In this document: positions 27,080-38,506 of the stretch, one piece after another | How the letters are laid out: each line of letters begins with the position of its first letter | Numbering within the stretch: position 1 is the first letter of the stretch | Assembly: GCA_015143295.1 (NCBI GenBank) | Contig: CM026565.1 | Span: 14,320,041-14,384,040 of the forward strand | Direction: 5' to 3' | DNA length: 64,000 nucleotides | Source of the DNA: Tetracentron sinense | Lineage: Eukaryota; Streptophyta; Magnoliopsida; Trochodendrales; Trochodendraceae | Made by a program: the position numbers and the translations under genes | Notes under the pieces: generated by a model | Told to the model about the DNA's origin: nothing | Database searches by the model: none | What the model saw: only the letters and a program-made list of their open reading frames with translations

Positions 27080-27272
27080 AGAGCACCGATCGCTCGGTCC
27101 AGTCAGCGATCGATCGGTCCATAACCGATCGATCGGTAGCTATCGCACGGTCAGAAATTTTGTATGGGGAAATTTTCCAGAGAGTGAGTTTTTGACCGGT
27201 CGATCGGTCATAAACACCGATCGCTCGGTAGGCAACAGATCGATCGGTCATAACCACTGATCGCTCGGTCTT
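27080..27272. repeat. P cassette: ACCGATCGATCGGT palindromes
   Basis: About eight copies of a 14-bp palindrome, ACCGATCGATCGGT, or its near-palindromic form ACCGATCGCTCGGT. They are spaced 15-30 bp apart and split by a conserved non-palindromic insert containing TGGGGAAATTTTCCAGAGAG. Both strands stay open across it for this reason; no gene is called. Confidence 0.9.
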
Positions 27273-28107
27273 CGCGTTTTTGCAGAAATTTCAGTAAGGG
27301 CGTTTTCATCTTTTGGGTGTTAAACCCTTACCCATAAGGGTTTGCTCGATCCTTTGAGCCCTCATTCACAACCCTTAGACATTTTGAGAGCTAAAGAGTG
27401 AGAAGAAGAGGGTTTTGACCTAGGGTTTCCTTTGAGGAAGAAATCAAAGGGGTGGACCATCCTAGGTCGTCCTCAAACTTGGATTTGCTTCAAGTTCAAG
27501 GCTTGGATTCTCCAAATCCAACCTCAAGCTCGTGTGGAGTACCTCTTCCAAGCTAGGGCAGCGTTTCTACATCATCCTCAAGGATTTTCTTTCCCTTTTC
27601 AAGGTTAGTACACTCTTCCTAGTTACTTTGGTAATAACCTAGGATTTTTTTAAGTAAATATGTGTTAGATCTTCCCCATTGCTCCCTTGTGTTGGTATAT
27701 GCTAAATCCCTAAAACATAAATAAGATAATACAAACAAATGGTGGAATGTATGAATGGATGAGGAGTGGAGGTGATTGGATGCCATGTTGTGATGTGTTG
27801 AATGATGGAAAAAAAATGGTGGAAGGGCATATTACGCATAATGAACACACCCCAAGTGTTTGATGAAATGTTCGAATGAGAAAATATGAAATAACTAAAG
27901 GTAAAAATGTTGAATACCACATGTTTGATAGAATGCATGAATAAACTAAGATTTGAAAGCATGAGTCACATTAATGTTCCACATTTGGCAAGTTGTATGC
28001 ATGTGTTTATTTCGCTTCTTAAATTCTCATGTGAGTTGGGAATTGTTAAAATGCTATATGTCATCATGATTTCACGATTGCTATGCACGAGCACATATGT
28101 AGATGGA

Positions 28108-28925
28108 GGATATTGTCAAGGAGGTTAGTAGCCCAGGATTATGCGGGTGCTAACCTCTGGCTCATAAGAAACGTATTGCATTGTCAAGGGGGTTGGTAGC
28201 CCAGGGATCATGCGGGTACTAACCCCTGGCTCATAAGAAAGGACTCGGAAATGTTGCACTGTCAAGGAGGTTGGTAGCCCCGGTTAAGGGTGCTAACCTC
28301 TGGCTCATAAGAAAGGGAATGGTATTGTCAAGGAGGTTGGTAGCCCCGGTTAAGGGTGCTAACCTCTGGCTCATAAGAAAGGAAATGGTATTGTCAAGAA
28401 GGTTGGTAGCCCCGGTTAAGGGTGCTAACCTCTGGCTCATAAGAAACGTATTGCATTGTCAAGGGGGTTGGTAGCCCAGGGATCATGCGGGTACTAACCC
28501 CTGACTCATAAGAAAGGACTCGGAAATGTTGCACTGTCAAGGAGGTTGGTAGCCCCGGTTAAGGGTGCTAACCTCTGGCTCATAAGAAAGAGAATGGTAT
28601 TGTCAAGGAGGTTGGTAGCCCCGGTTAAGGGTGCTAACCTCTGGCTCATAAGAAAGGAAATGGTATTGTCAAGGAGGTTGGTAGCCCCGGTTAAGGGTGC
28701 TAACCTCTGGCTCATAAGTAAGGTATCGTACTGTCAAGGAGGCTGGTAGCCCAGGGATGTGCGGGTGCTAGCCTCTGGCTCATAAGAAGTGTATTGTACT
28801 GTCAAGGGGGTTGGTAGCCCAGGGATGTGCGGGTGCTAACCCCTGGCTCATAAGAAAGGTATTGTACTGCCAAGGAGGTTGGTAGCCCAGGGATATGCGG
28901 GTGCTAACCTCTGGCTCATAAGAAA
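28108..28925 (+). repeat. Hairpin array of LTR-B, ~65-80 bp units
   Basis: Twelve tandem units run TGTCAAGG-AGGTTGGTAGCCC - loop - GGGTGCTAACCTC-TGGCTCATAAGAAA. Each forms a 13-14 bp imperfect inverted repeat. Arms co-vary: units with GGGGGTT end in AACCCC (28188/28214 and later copies), and the unit with GAGGCT (28739) ends in AGCCTC (28775). The short overlapping frames on both strands (28231-28749) repeat the same peptide and are artefacts. Confidence 0.92.
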
Positions 28926-29574
28926 TATTGAAAGGACAACTCAAAGAGGAATAGTATAATGCATAGACATGTTATAGTTTCATAATAATTATGACTTGAT
29001 AAAATGTTTATGTATGAGGTTGCTAGAAATGATTATGAACTATACTCCTCCCATTACTTGTATATGATGTTCGTTATTACCATTGTTAGTTAGGGGCTTG
29101 TACTCGCTGAGTATTCCATGCTCAGCCGTACTTTCATGTCGGCAGGTACCCGAGTCCCTCTCGACATTTGTGATCCGGGTCCTTGGATAGAGGAGGACTA
29201 TGGTGAGGAGGAACCTTATGAGGATCTTGTAGTCGAGCCTCAGGCGGAGGCGAGAGACTTAGACCATTGGCCCCACGGGGGTGACTATTGAGCGAGACAG
29301 AGTTGTATTTTGTCTTTTGTGTTTTGTTAGGTGGGCCTGTCCACCTTAGGCTTAGACGTGTTGTACATATGTTAAACTTGGAGTACTGTTTTGGAACTTT
29401 AGAAAAAAAAAAGAGTTGGTTGCGCTTCCGCATTTTTATGTTTAGCTTCCGCGCTCTGATTATCATTGTATTAGTATTATATTTTTGCCTTGTTCATTAC
29501 AGGATGGTTTGGCAGGTTTGTATAGTCCACCTAAAGTATCCCTAGACTCCTAGGGGGTATTTTGGGGCGTGACA

Positions 29575-30469
29575 TAAGGTGTAGAAATGTTGAAGACACT
29601 TCCAACACATAAGATATATTGAAATAAAGGTGTTAGAAAACACTATATCAAAAACTGAGTCCAGGTTATGAATTAGTCGAAAGTTGTACCAAAATCGTGC
29701 ATACAAGGTCCAAACACCTCGAAACCAATTCCAACACATACATCATGTTGAAATAAAGATGATAGAAGAGACCTTATAAAAAAATTGCATTACGATTAGG
29801 ATTTAGCGTAAAATTGGTTTAGGCTTTACTGTCTTAACAATTCTAGCAGTTATGTTATATTGAAATAATGTTGTCAAATGAAATCATATGAGAAATCGAA
29901 TCTAGGTTAGGAATTTGCACACAATTACTTTTTTTTTTTTTAACAAAGGAGAGAACTAGGAAACTTCAGTGCTCAAATCAAGCATACAAGGTGCAGAAAC
30001 GTTGAAGACACTTCCAACACTTAGGATATATTGAAATAAAGGTGTTAGAAAACACTATATCAAAAACCGAGTTCAGGTTTTGAATTAGTGCAAAGTTGTA
30101 CCCAAATCGTGCATACAAGGTCCAAACACCTCGAAATCAATTCCAACACTTGCATCATGTTGAAATAAAGATGATAGAAGAGACCTTATAAAAAATTTGA
30201 GGTGCGATTACGATTTAGCGCAAAATTCTAGGTTTAGGCTTTACAGTCTTAATAATTCCAGCACTTACGTTATATTGAAATAATGTTGTCAAATGAGATC
30301 ATATCAGAAATCGAGTCTAGGTTAGGAATTTGCACACAATTTCTTTTTTTTAACAAAGGAGAGAACTAGGAAATTTCGATGCCCAAATCAGGCATACAAG
30401 GTGCAAAAACGTCGAAGACACTTCCAACACTTAAGATATATTGAAATAAAGGTGTTAAAAAACACTATA
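29575..30469. repeat. Diverged satellite array, block 8
   Basis: About five monomers between two solo LTRs. It begins with the TAAGG duplication and ends with CTATA. Confidence 0.86.
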
Positions 30470-31654
30470 TGTCACGCCCCAAAATACCCCCTAGAACTTT
30501 AGGGTATTTTGGATTATGACTTGACCTGACCTGTTAAACATCCTGAAATCAACAAGGCATGCTACAGCGGAAGCTAAATTTTTATATACCTGATAGAAGT
30601 ATTCCAAATCTTACTAAAGTTATATACATACACTTAACATAAAAAACAAACATACTTGTTCACAAAATAATCTTTGCATCAAAAGTTTTCCTTTATCATA
30701 AGAGCATATTCATAAGGCCAGACATCCTACTCTCTAGCCTCCATACACTGTTCTTCTTCGTCATAATCTTCATCAACCCGTGACCTGGAACCGCAAATAT
30801 CAAAGTCAATACCTGCTGACATAAAATATACAGCTGAGCATGAAATACTCCGCGAGTACAAACTAAGAGCAGACAATGCATAATATTCAAAACATATCGT
30901 GTATGATAATGTAAAACAATATAATCATGATGCATGCATGAACTGAAATACTTAAAACATATTTGTAACTCATGGTTCTTGTCGTGTACTATGTTTGATA
31001 AAACATGTTGTATTGTTCTTGTTTTTGTCTTACGTGAATCAAAGTATTGTACTTACTTACACTTGTTTGTTTTTGTTCTCTTGAAATTGGGTATGCTTAG
31101 GTGCCGTATCATAGTCCGTCGCAAACTAGCACCCCTCATGCTTTAAATTTGGTATGCCTAGTTGCCGTATCATAGCCCGTTGCAAACTAACATCCCTTAT
31201 ACTTGAAGCCGGGAGTTAGAGCCTTGACTTGGTAACGGCCATACTTAACCGTTATAGTATAATATATAGATATAATGTCAAGGTCCCCAACTCCATTGAC
31301 CAGCCCTACGTGTGGCTTTATCATTGTTTTTGATCACTTGAAGTCTAAGGAAATAGATTTAGACATGATCCTTGAAGCGTAAGATCTTAGACTTGTCTTG
31401 CATAAACCATTTTCATTTCTTTTCAAATTCATGCTAACTCTTGTATAAACATTCATTCTTAAAACTGAAATTGAAATCACAACATGCATGCATGATCAAT
31501 CATGAAGTCTAAACAATAGAGCATACTTAATCATCATGTTTCAAATACCAAGTAATAATAGTCATGAAATTAGAATATCAATACATAATTCTATGAACAA
31601 CGAATGCTAGTCAAATGTACTTACCATTATATCTACAAAGTATGCTAGTTATAA

Positions 31655-34051
31655 TGTAGAGCCCCGGACCTTTTCACATTTAATGCATGACACTTTCATT
31701 GCCATTTTTCCTTTAAAGAGGTATAATTAATAAATAAGGAAGAAATTGGAAATTCCGAAACCTCAGACATGTTCCTTTTCGAAGCTCGGAAGGCACTAAG
31801 GACGTAGCTCTGATAACGTGCTCTGACAACGTGCTCTGATTAGGCACAGACAACGCATAGACAACGTACTCTGATAACGTATACGTTGTGCATCCGTTGT
31901 GCAACAGACAACGGGTACGTTGTACAGCAAACAACGTGTACGTTCTACAGCTCACGACGGGCACGTTGTACATAAGACAACGGACAACGTGTTCGGCACT
32001 ATTCACAGCACAACGTGTTTGGCATTATTCACAGTACAACGTGTTGGGCACACTATTCACAACACAACGTGTTCGGCACTATTCACAGCACAACGTGTTC
32101 GGCACTATTCACCACACAACGTGTTCGACACTATTCACAGCACAACGTGTTCGGCACTATTCACAGCACAACGTGTTCGGCACTATTCACAGCTCAACGT
32201 GTTCGGCACTCGCGTTTTTGCAGAAATTTCAGTAAGGGTATTATGATCTTTTGGTTGGTTTACTCTTACCTTAAGAGTCTTGCCCGAGCCTTTAGGGCTT
32301 CATTTCGACACTTAGAGAGATTGGGAGATAAGAAGAGAGGAGAGGGCGATTCCTCAACCTAGGGTTTCCATTTTGGAGAGAAATCAAGGGGTTTGTGAAC
32401 CCACACTCAACTCAAGCCCATTTTTCTTCAAGATCAAGGCACAAACTCGTGAGGAGCATCTCCTCAAGCTAGGGCAGCAACTCACGGTTGTTTTTGGAAG
32501 GGGATTTCTTCCTCACTGGATCAAGGTCGGTACTTCTTACTACCCTCCTAGTTATAGTTCCTCTTTTCCCTTTATTTCTTTTGATTTTCTTTCATTTACA
32601 CATGTGCTATGAGATGGATGGTTGTGAATGGTGAATGGAGATGGAATGGGCGATTGGATGCCAAGGGTTGTGTTGTGATGATTAAAATGGGGAGGGCATT
32701 GTATCCATAATAAACACACCTTTATGATGTGAGTAAACTCACCTAGAAAAGCATGATTTAGGTTTAAATGAATAATGAATAATGAACACACCATGTTTGA
32801 TGAAATGCCAAGGTGAATAAAATGAGTTGTAAATTAGGAAATGCATGCCTAATAAATTATGAATATTGCTAGGGCCTATGATAGTGTGTTTTCTTGCTTT
32901 CCCTAAATGATATGAATATTACATTGCTCAATCATTGATGTTATATGTGTTGTGAAATTACCCAAATGTCATATTTAAATTTAAATGCAAGTATGTACAC
33001 GGTTCCCACGAGCACGGCATGCATGACATGATTTATCGAGGTTTCAAGAACATGGTTAGAGGTGGGACATATCCTACGATATGTTTTACCTCGCTTTTCA
33101 CAAGAAAACAAGAACCAACATTCCACGAGGGGTCTCCCCTCACTCACAAGTGCATATCATGAAGAAGGGCCTCCCTTCCCTCGCAAGTACATACATACAT
33201 GAAGAAGGGTCTCCCTTCCCTCGCAAGTGCATTGCATAAAGAAGGGTCTCCCTTCCCTCTCAAGGCATCTCTCAAGCGCATCTCACAAGGATATCTCACA
33301 AGTGTATCTCACAAGTTACATGATCACAAGCAAGCACGCATGACATGCATGACATGACACGTACGACACGCTCGACAAGATCAAGTAAGACAAACATGAC
33401 AAGCTTTCAAGTACGAAAAGATATTTCAAGCCAAGTCAAGTGCACGATGTTTTCAAGAGGTTTTATCGGCTTTCTACGAAATACAAGCATGATTATAAAT
33501 TGCTTTACTTCCTTGTATGATATGAATTGTTTTCGTCTAACATATATGAATTGCTCCTGATTTATGTATTGCCATTTTTATGATATAACTGTTGGTTAGT
33601 ATTTAGTACCCGCTTAGTATTCCATGCTCAGCCGTACTTCTTATGTCGGCAGGTTCTGAGGGAGTTGCTGCTCCATTTGATGTTTGTGCTCCTGGTCCAT
33701 GGGTGGAAGAGGAGTACGTCGAGGAACCTTTGGAGGAACCTCCAGTAGAGGGTTACCATTAGGTGGTTGTAGATTCTGAGTGAATAGCTATGGGTGAGAT
33801 GAGAGATATACATTCATGTATTTTGGCGGGTCTGTCCGCACTTTCTTCTGGTTACTTTTGTATAAACTTGGATCTGCGTATGCTTATACATAGAGGTTTG
33901 GTAGACTTCCGCTGTGCTTTAGGGTTATGTTTCCGCTATAATGTCCTCTATTGTATATGCTCTGTGGGTTTTGCAGGTTGGTTGTCAAGCAAGTCATGAT
34001 TAGTCGTCCAAAGTTCACTCTAACTCCTAGGGTGGGTTTTGGGTCGCGACA
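31655..34051 (+). mobile_element. Nested solo LTR, backbone A with Q cassette
   Basis: TGTAGAGCCCCGGACC to GGGTCGCGACA, with a perfect TSD, TATAA (31650-31654 and 34052-34056), inside the reverse-oriented LTR. It holds the Q cassette (about 31,790-32,210), hairpin array (33,120-33,260) and conserved block at 33612. It is close in sequence to the full element's LTR at 48846, so it inserted after the host LTR and fairly recently. Confidence 0.92.
31985..32212 (+). repeat. Q cassette in nested LTR, 26-bp repeat
   Basis: About eight copies of a 26-bp unit with core ACAACGTGTTCGGCACT, differing in single bases. All three plus frames remain open across it; these are artefacts. Confidence 0.9.
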
Positions 34052-35046
34052 TATAATTAACATACTCCATAACAATTTACAACGTGCATGTATTCAACAC
34101 ATCACATTCATAATTATATCAACAAAGTAAGTTAGTAGAATGTACTTACAATTATATCTACAAAGTATGCTAGTAGAGTGTACTTAGAATTGATTAAGCT
34201 TTAACAATTATCAAGTACTCGCTCCCAAAATACAAGACATTTGGTAAACCGCCCTCTCTAAGCTCTGAAATATGCTTCTGATGTTAAAATTACTATTGAA
34301 AATAGACTCAGCTTGCTGGAAAATGCCCGGGTAGCAAGCCACTCTCACTAAAAAGCACTTTCTCTCACTAGAATACCCTCTTTCTCTCTCTACACACCAA
34401 TCAAAGCGCTGGGGAGCGAAATGGATGTCGCCAACGCATCGGGAACATCAAGAAAACCCTAGGTACAACTCCTCTTCTCTTTCTCTCTTCCTTTATCTCT
34501 CTAGGAACTTTCTCTCTAGTTTCTCTCTCTAACAACCTCCGTACACAGCATTCTCTGATTTTCTAATACTCCAGAAATCTGTTCTAAAATTATGGGAGAA
34601 AACAAGTGTCTAAACTAAGACACTTATCATGACTTAAGACAAATGCCCTAAGTTGGTGACAAGCATGTGTCTAACATTAGTACATATGAGACACTTGTCT
34701 TTACTTAAGACAAGTGCCCTAAATTGATGCTAAGTATGTGTGATGACATATGGCACACATGCGTGCTGTCACATGTCTGAAACCCATTTCTTTCCCTAAT
34801 TAAATTCATAACTACTTACTTACTCAAGCAAAAATTACGAAATTACAGGGGATTGAACATTAGCCAGTCCGACATCTACAATAAAAATCTCGAGTAAAAA
34901 TACTGAGTTTTTAAGGGTAAAAAGTAAAGCCGGAAAAATATCAACAAACCCACAATTTTCCGATTTGTAACAAAATACATTGTATACAAAAACCATTCAC
35001 ATACATTATATAAAATAATGGGAATCCCATTTTTCGAGGTCTTACA

Positions 35047-38000
35047 CTATATCAAAAACCGAGTCCAGGTTATGAATTAGTGCTAAGTTGCAGGTTTAGC
35101 CTTTAGGGTATTAAATACAAATGAGATAACTACGGAAAATCGGTGTCCAAATCAGGCAGTGGAAGTCCAAACACCTCGAAACCAATTCCAAAACATAGGT
35201 TATATTGAAAACAATGTGTGATATTACATAAATAGTCAAGTCTAGGTTAGGAATTGGGAAATCTCGGTTCCCAAATTGAGAATAAGAGATCCAAACACCT
35301 CGAAACCAACACTTGTGGTATATTGAAATAAATTTTTCATGAGAGACCACATAAAAAACTGAGTCTATGTTAGGATTGACTCACAATTATATGTTTAGGC
35401 TTTAAACGATATAAACAAAAGAGACATCTAGGTGCCCAAATCGGGCATAACAGGTCCAAATACCTCTCTAAAACAATGGAGTACTTATGTAACATTGAAA
35501 CATAGATGTTAGACGAGACGACATCAAAAGTCGAGTCCCTATTATGATTTTATGCAAATTTGTAGGTTAAGATTTTACGGGTTTTAAAAAGAGAGAACTA
35601 AAGATCCTCGGTGCCCAAATCGGGCATATAAGGTTTAAATACCTCGAAACTACTTCTAACACTTAGGATATATTGAAATAGATGTGTTAGAAAAGACTAG
35701 ATCAAAAGGCGAGTTCAGGTTAAAAATTGGTGCACAATTGTAGGTTTATGCTTCACATTAATAATGAAAGAGACAATTAGGAAACCTCAGTGCACAAATC
35801 GGGCATATGTGGTCCAAACAACTTGAAATCAATTCCAAGAACGAGCTTATATTGAAATAAAGGTTTCAAAAGCAACCACATTGAATAGGAATACGGGGTT
35901 AGGAATTGGAGTAAAAGTATAGGTTTAGGCTTAATGGTCTTAACAAAACAAACAAATAGGGAACTTCGGCACCTAAATTGGGCATACGAGGTCCAAACAC
36001 CTCGAAACCAATTGTAAGACGGTTATATTGAAATAAATGTGTTAAAAGATATTACATAAAAAAACTGAGTTTAGTTTAGGAATTAGCACAAAATTATAGA
36101 TTTAGGCTTTACGGTTTTTTTATCAAAGACTATTGGAAGAAATCTCAGTGCCCAAGGTGAGAATAAGAGATCCAAACACCTCGAAATCAATTATAACACT
36201 GATGATATATTGGAAGAAAGATGTCGTAAGAGACCACATCAAAAACCAAGTCTTTGTTATGATTGACGAATTATATGTTTAGGCTTTACGCCTTTACGGT
36301 ATAAACAAAAGAGACATCTAGGGAACCCCTACGCGCCTAAATCGGGCATACCAATTCCAAATTCCTCGAAAATAATTTAAATTTTTACGTAATATTGAAA
36401 TAAAGATGTTAGACGAGACGACATCAAAAATCGAGTCCCGATTAAGATTTGACGCAAAATTGTAGGTTTAGACTTTACGAGATTTTAAAAGAGAGAACTA
36501 AAGATCCTCGTGCCCAAATCGGGCATATAAGGTCTAAACACCTCAAAACCACTTCTAACATTTAGGATATATTGAAACAGAAGTGTCAGAAAGGACTAGA
36601 TCAAAAACAGAGTTCTGGTTATAAATTGGTGCCCAATTATAGGTTTAGGCTTCACTGTAATAATGAAAGAGACAACTAGGAAACATTAGTGCACAAATAA
36701 GGCATACGAGGTCCAAACAACTTGAAATCAATTCCAAGAACGAGCTTATATTGAAATAAAGGTTTCAAAAGCAACTAGATCAAAAAGGGATGCAAGGTTA
36801 GGAATTGGAGCAAAAGTATACGTTTAGGCTTAATGGTCTAAACAAAACAGACAACTAGAGAACTTTGGTACCTGAATTGGGCATACGAGGTCTTAACACC
36901 TCGAAAGCAATTCAAACACTTAGGTTATATTGAATCGAGTTTAGTTAAGGAATTGACACAAAATTATAGATTGAGGCTTTACAATTTTTTAACAGAGGCA
37001 AATGGGAAAAATTCTTTCAATATAGCCTAACACTTATGTTATATTAAAATAAAGATGTCATAAGAGACCATATAAAAAACCAAGTCTATGTATTGACTCA
37101 CAATTATACGTTTAGGCTTTACGGTAAAAACAAAAGAGATATCTAGGGAACCTAGGTGTCCAAATCGAGCATACCAATTCCAAATACCTGGAAAACAATT
37201 CAATAACTTATCTTATATTGAAATTAAGATGTTAAACGAGATGACATCAAAAATCACAAAGTATAGGTTTAGGATTAATAGTCTTTAACAAAACAGACAA
37301 TTAGGGAACTGCGGTACCCAAATTGGGCATACGAGGTCCAAACACCTTGAAAGAAATCCAGAAACTTAGGTTATATTAAAATAAAGAGATGTCAGAAGAG
37401 ACTAATAAAAAACGAGTCCGGCTTAGGAATTAGTTTTTAATCGTAAGTTTTAGCTTTACGATATTAACCAAAGACACAATTTGGAAACGCCGGTGCGTAA
37501 ATCGGATATATGAGGCCTAAACACCTCGAAACCAATTCCAAGATTTGCGTTAAAGGTGTCAGAAGATCATACATCAAAATCGAAACTAGGTTAGGAATTG
37601 GCACAAAATTAGAGGTTTAGGCTGAACGGTCTTAAAAAAAGATACAACTAGGGAACTTTTTAGTACTCAAATTGAGTATACAGGGTCCAAACTTATCGAA
37701 ACCAATTCCAACATGTAGGTTATATTGAAATAAAGGTGTCGGGAGAGACTTTTTAAAATACAGAGTCCAAGTTTGGAATTGGCGACAAGTTGAGGGTTTA
37801 GGATTTACTACTTTTTTGAAGAGACGTAAAGACCTCCATTGCCCAAATCTGGCATAGAAGGTCCAAAGACTTCAAAACCAATTCCAACACTTAGGTCATA
37901 TTGAAATGAAGGTGTCAAAAGAGTACATAAAAAATTGAGTCCATGTTAAGAATTAGCTCACAATTCTAGGTTTAGGCTTTACGGTTTTACCAAAAAAGGC

Positions 38001-38506
38001 AACTAGAGAACCTCGATCATCAAATCATGTATAAAAGTTCCAAACATTTCGGAACCAATCTTAACACTTAGGATATAACGAAATATAAATGTATTAGAAG
38101 AGACTACAAAAACCGAGCTAGGTTAAGAATTGGTGCAAATTGTACGTTTGGGATTTACAGTTTTAATAAAGAGGCAACTCTAAACCACGTCACCAAACTC
38201 CGATATACAAGGTCCAAAAACTTTGAAACTCATTTTAATACTTAAAGCCTGTCTAGGTTAGTGCACATTTTTAGGTTTTTCTTACGATTTAAAAAAAAAA
38301 GAGGCAAATGGGGAACCTTGGTGCTCCCCAGTCGAGCTTATTAGGTCCAAACACCTTGAAACCATTTCTAAAAACGTAGGATATATTGAAATCAAGGTGT
38401 AAAAAATATATATATATATAAAAAATGAAGTTATGGTTTGGAATTTGCGCAAAATTATAGATTTAGGCTTAAAAAATTTTTAACAGAGAAATTTGAGGAA
38501 CCATAG
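35047..38506. repeat. Diverged satellite array, block 9
   Basis: About 19 satellite monomers of the second higher-order arrangement. Two halves resemble each other (for example the AACTTCGGCACC and AACTTTGGTACC landmarks near 35962 and 36862), about 0.9 kb apart. Confidence 0.86.

Larger units (their letters stand above)
26873..29574 (+). mobile_element. Solo LTR, backbone B with P cassette
   Basis: Starts TGTAGCACCCCGGAC and ends GGGGGTATTTTGGGGCGTGACA. It has a perfect TSD, TAAGG (26868-26872 and 29575-29579). It carries palindrome cassette P (27080-27272), a long hairpin array (28108-28925) and the conserved GCTGAG-N9-CTCAGC block at 29106. There is no internal region, and the frames inside are repeat-derived. 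Confidence 0.92.
30470..35046 (-). mobile_element. Solo LTR in reverse orientation, split by a nested solo LTR
   Basis: Left end TGTCACGCCCCAAAATACCCCC is the reverse complement of a B-type 3' terminus; the right end is GAGGTCTTACA. The outer TSD is perfect: CTATA at 30465-30469 and 35047-35051. After removing the nested A+Q solo LTR (31655-34051, plus one 5-bp TSD copy) the LTR is about 2.18 kb. On the minus strand it holds a variant of the conserved hairpin (GCTGAG...CTCCGC at 30833-30853) and a weakly related repeat region (31,080-31,260). The 5' terminus differs from A and B, so this is a third, related subfamily. Confidence 0.88.

Noticed and set aside
28231-28749. Repeated peptide frames on both strands in the LTR-B hairpin array
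   Set aside because: Direct consequence of tandem units; the interesting signal there is the inverted repeat, not coding.
28108-28925. CRISPR-like array
   Set aside because: Repeats are spaced regularly but the spacers are themselves repeats, the region is inside a plant LTR with a TSD, and no cas genes exist.
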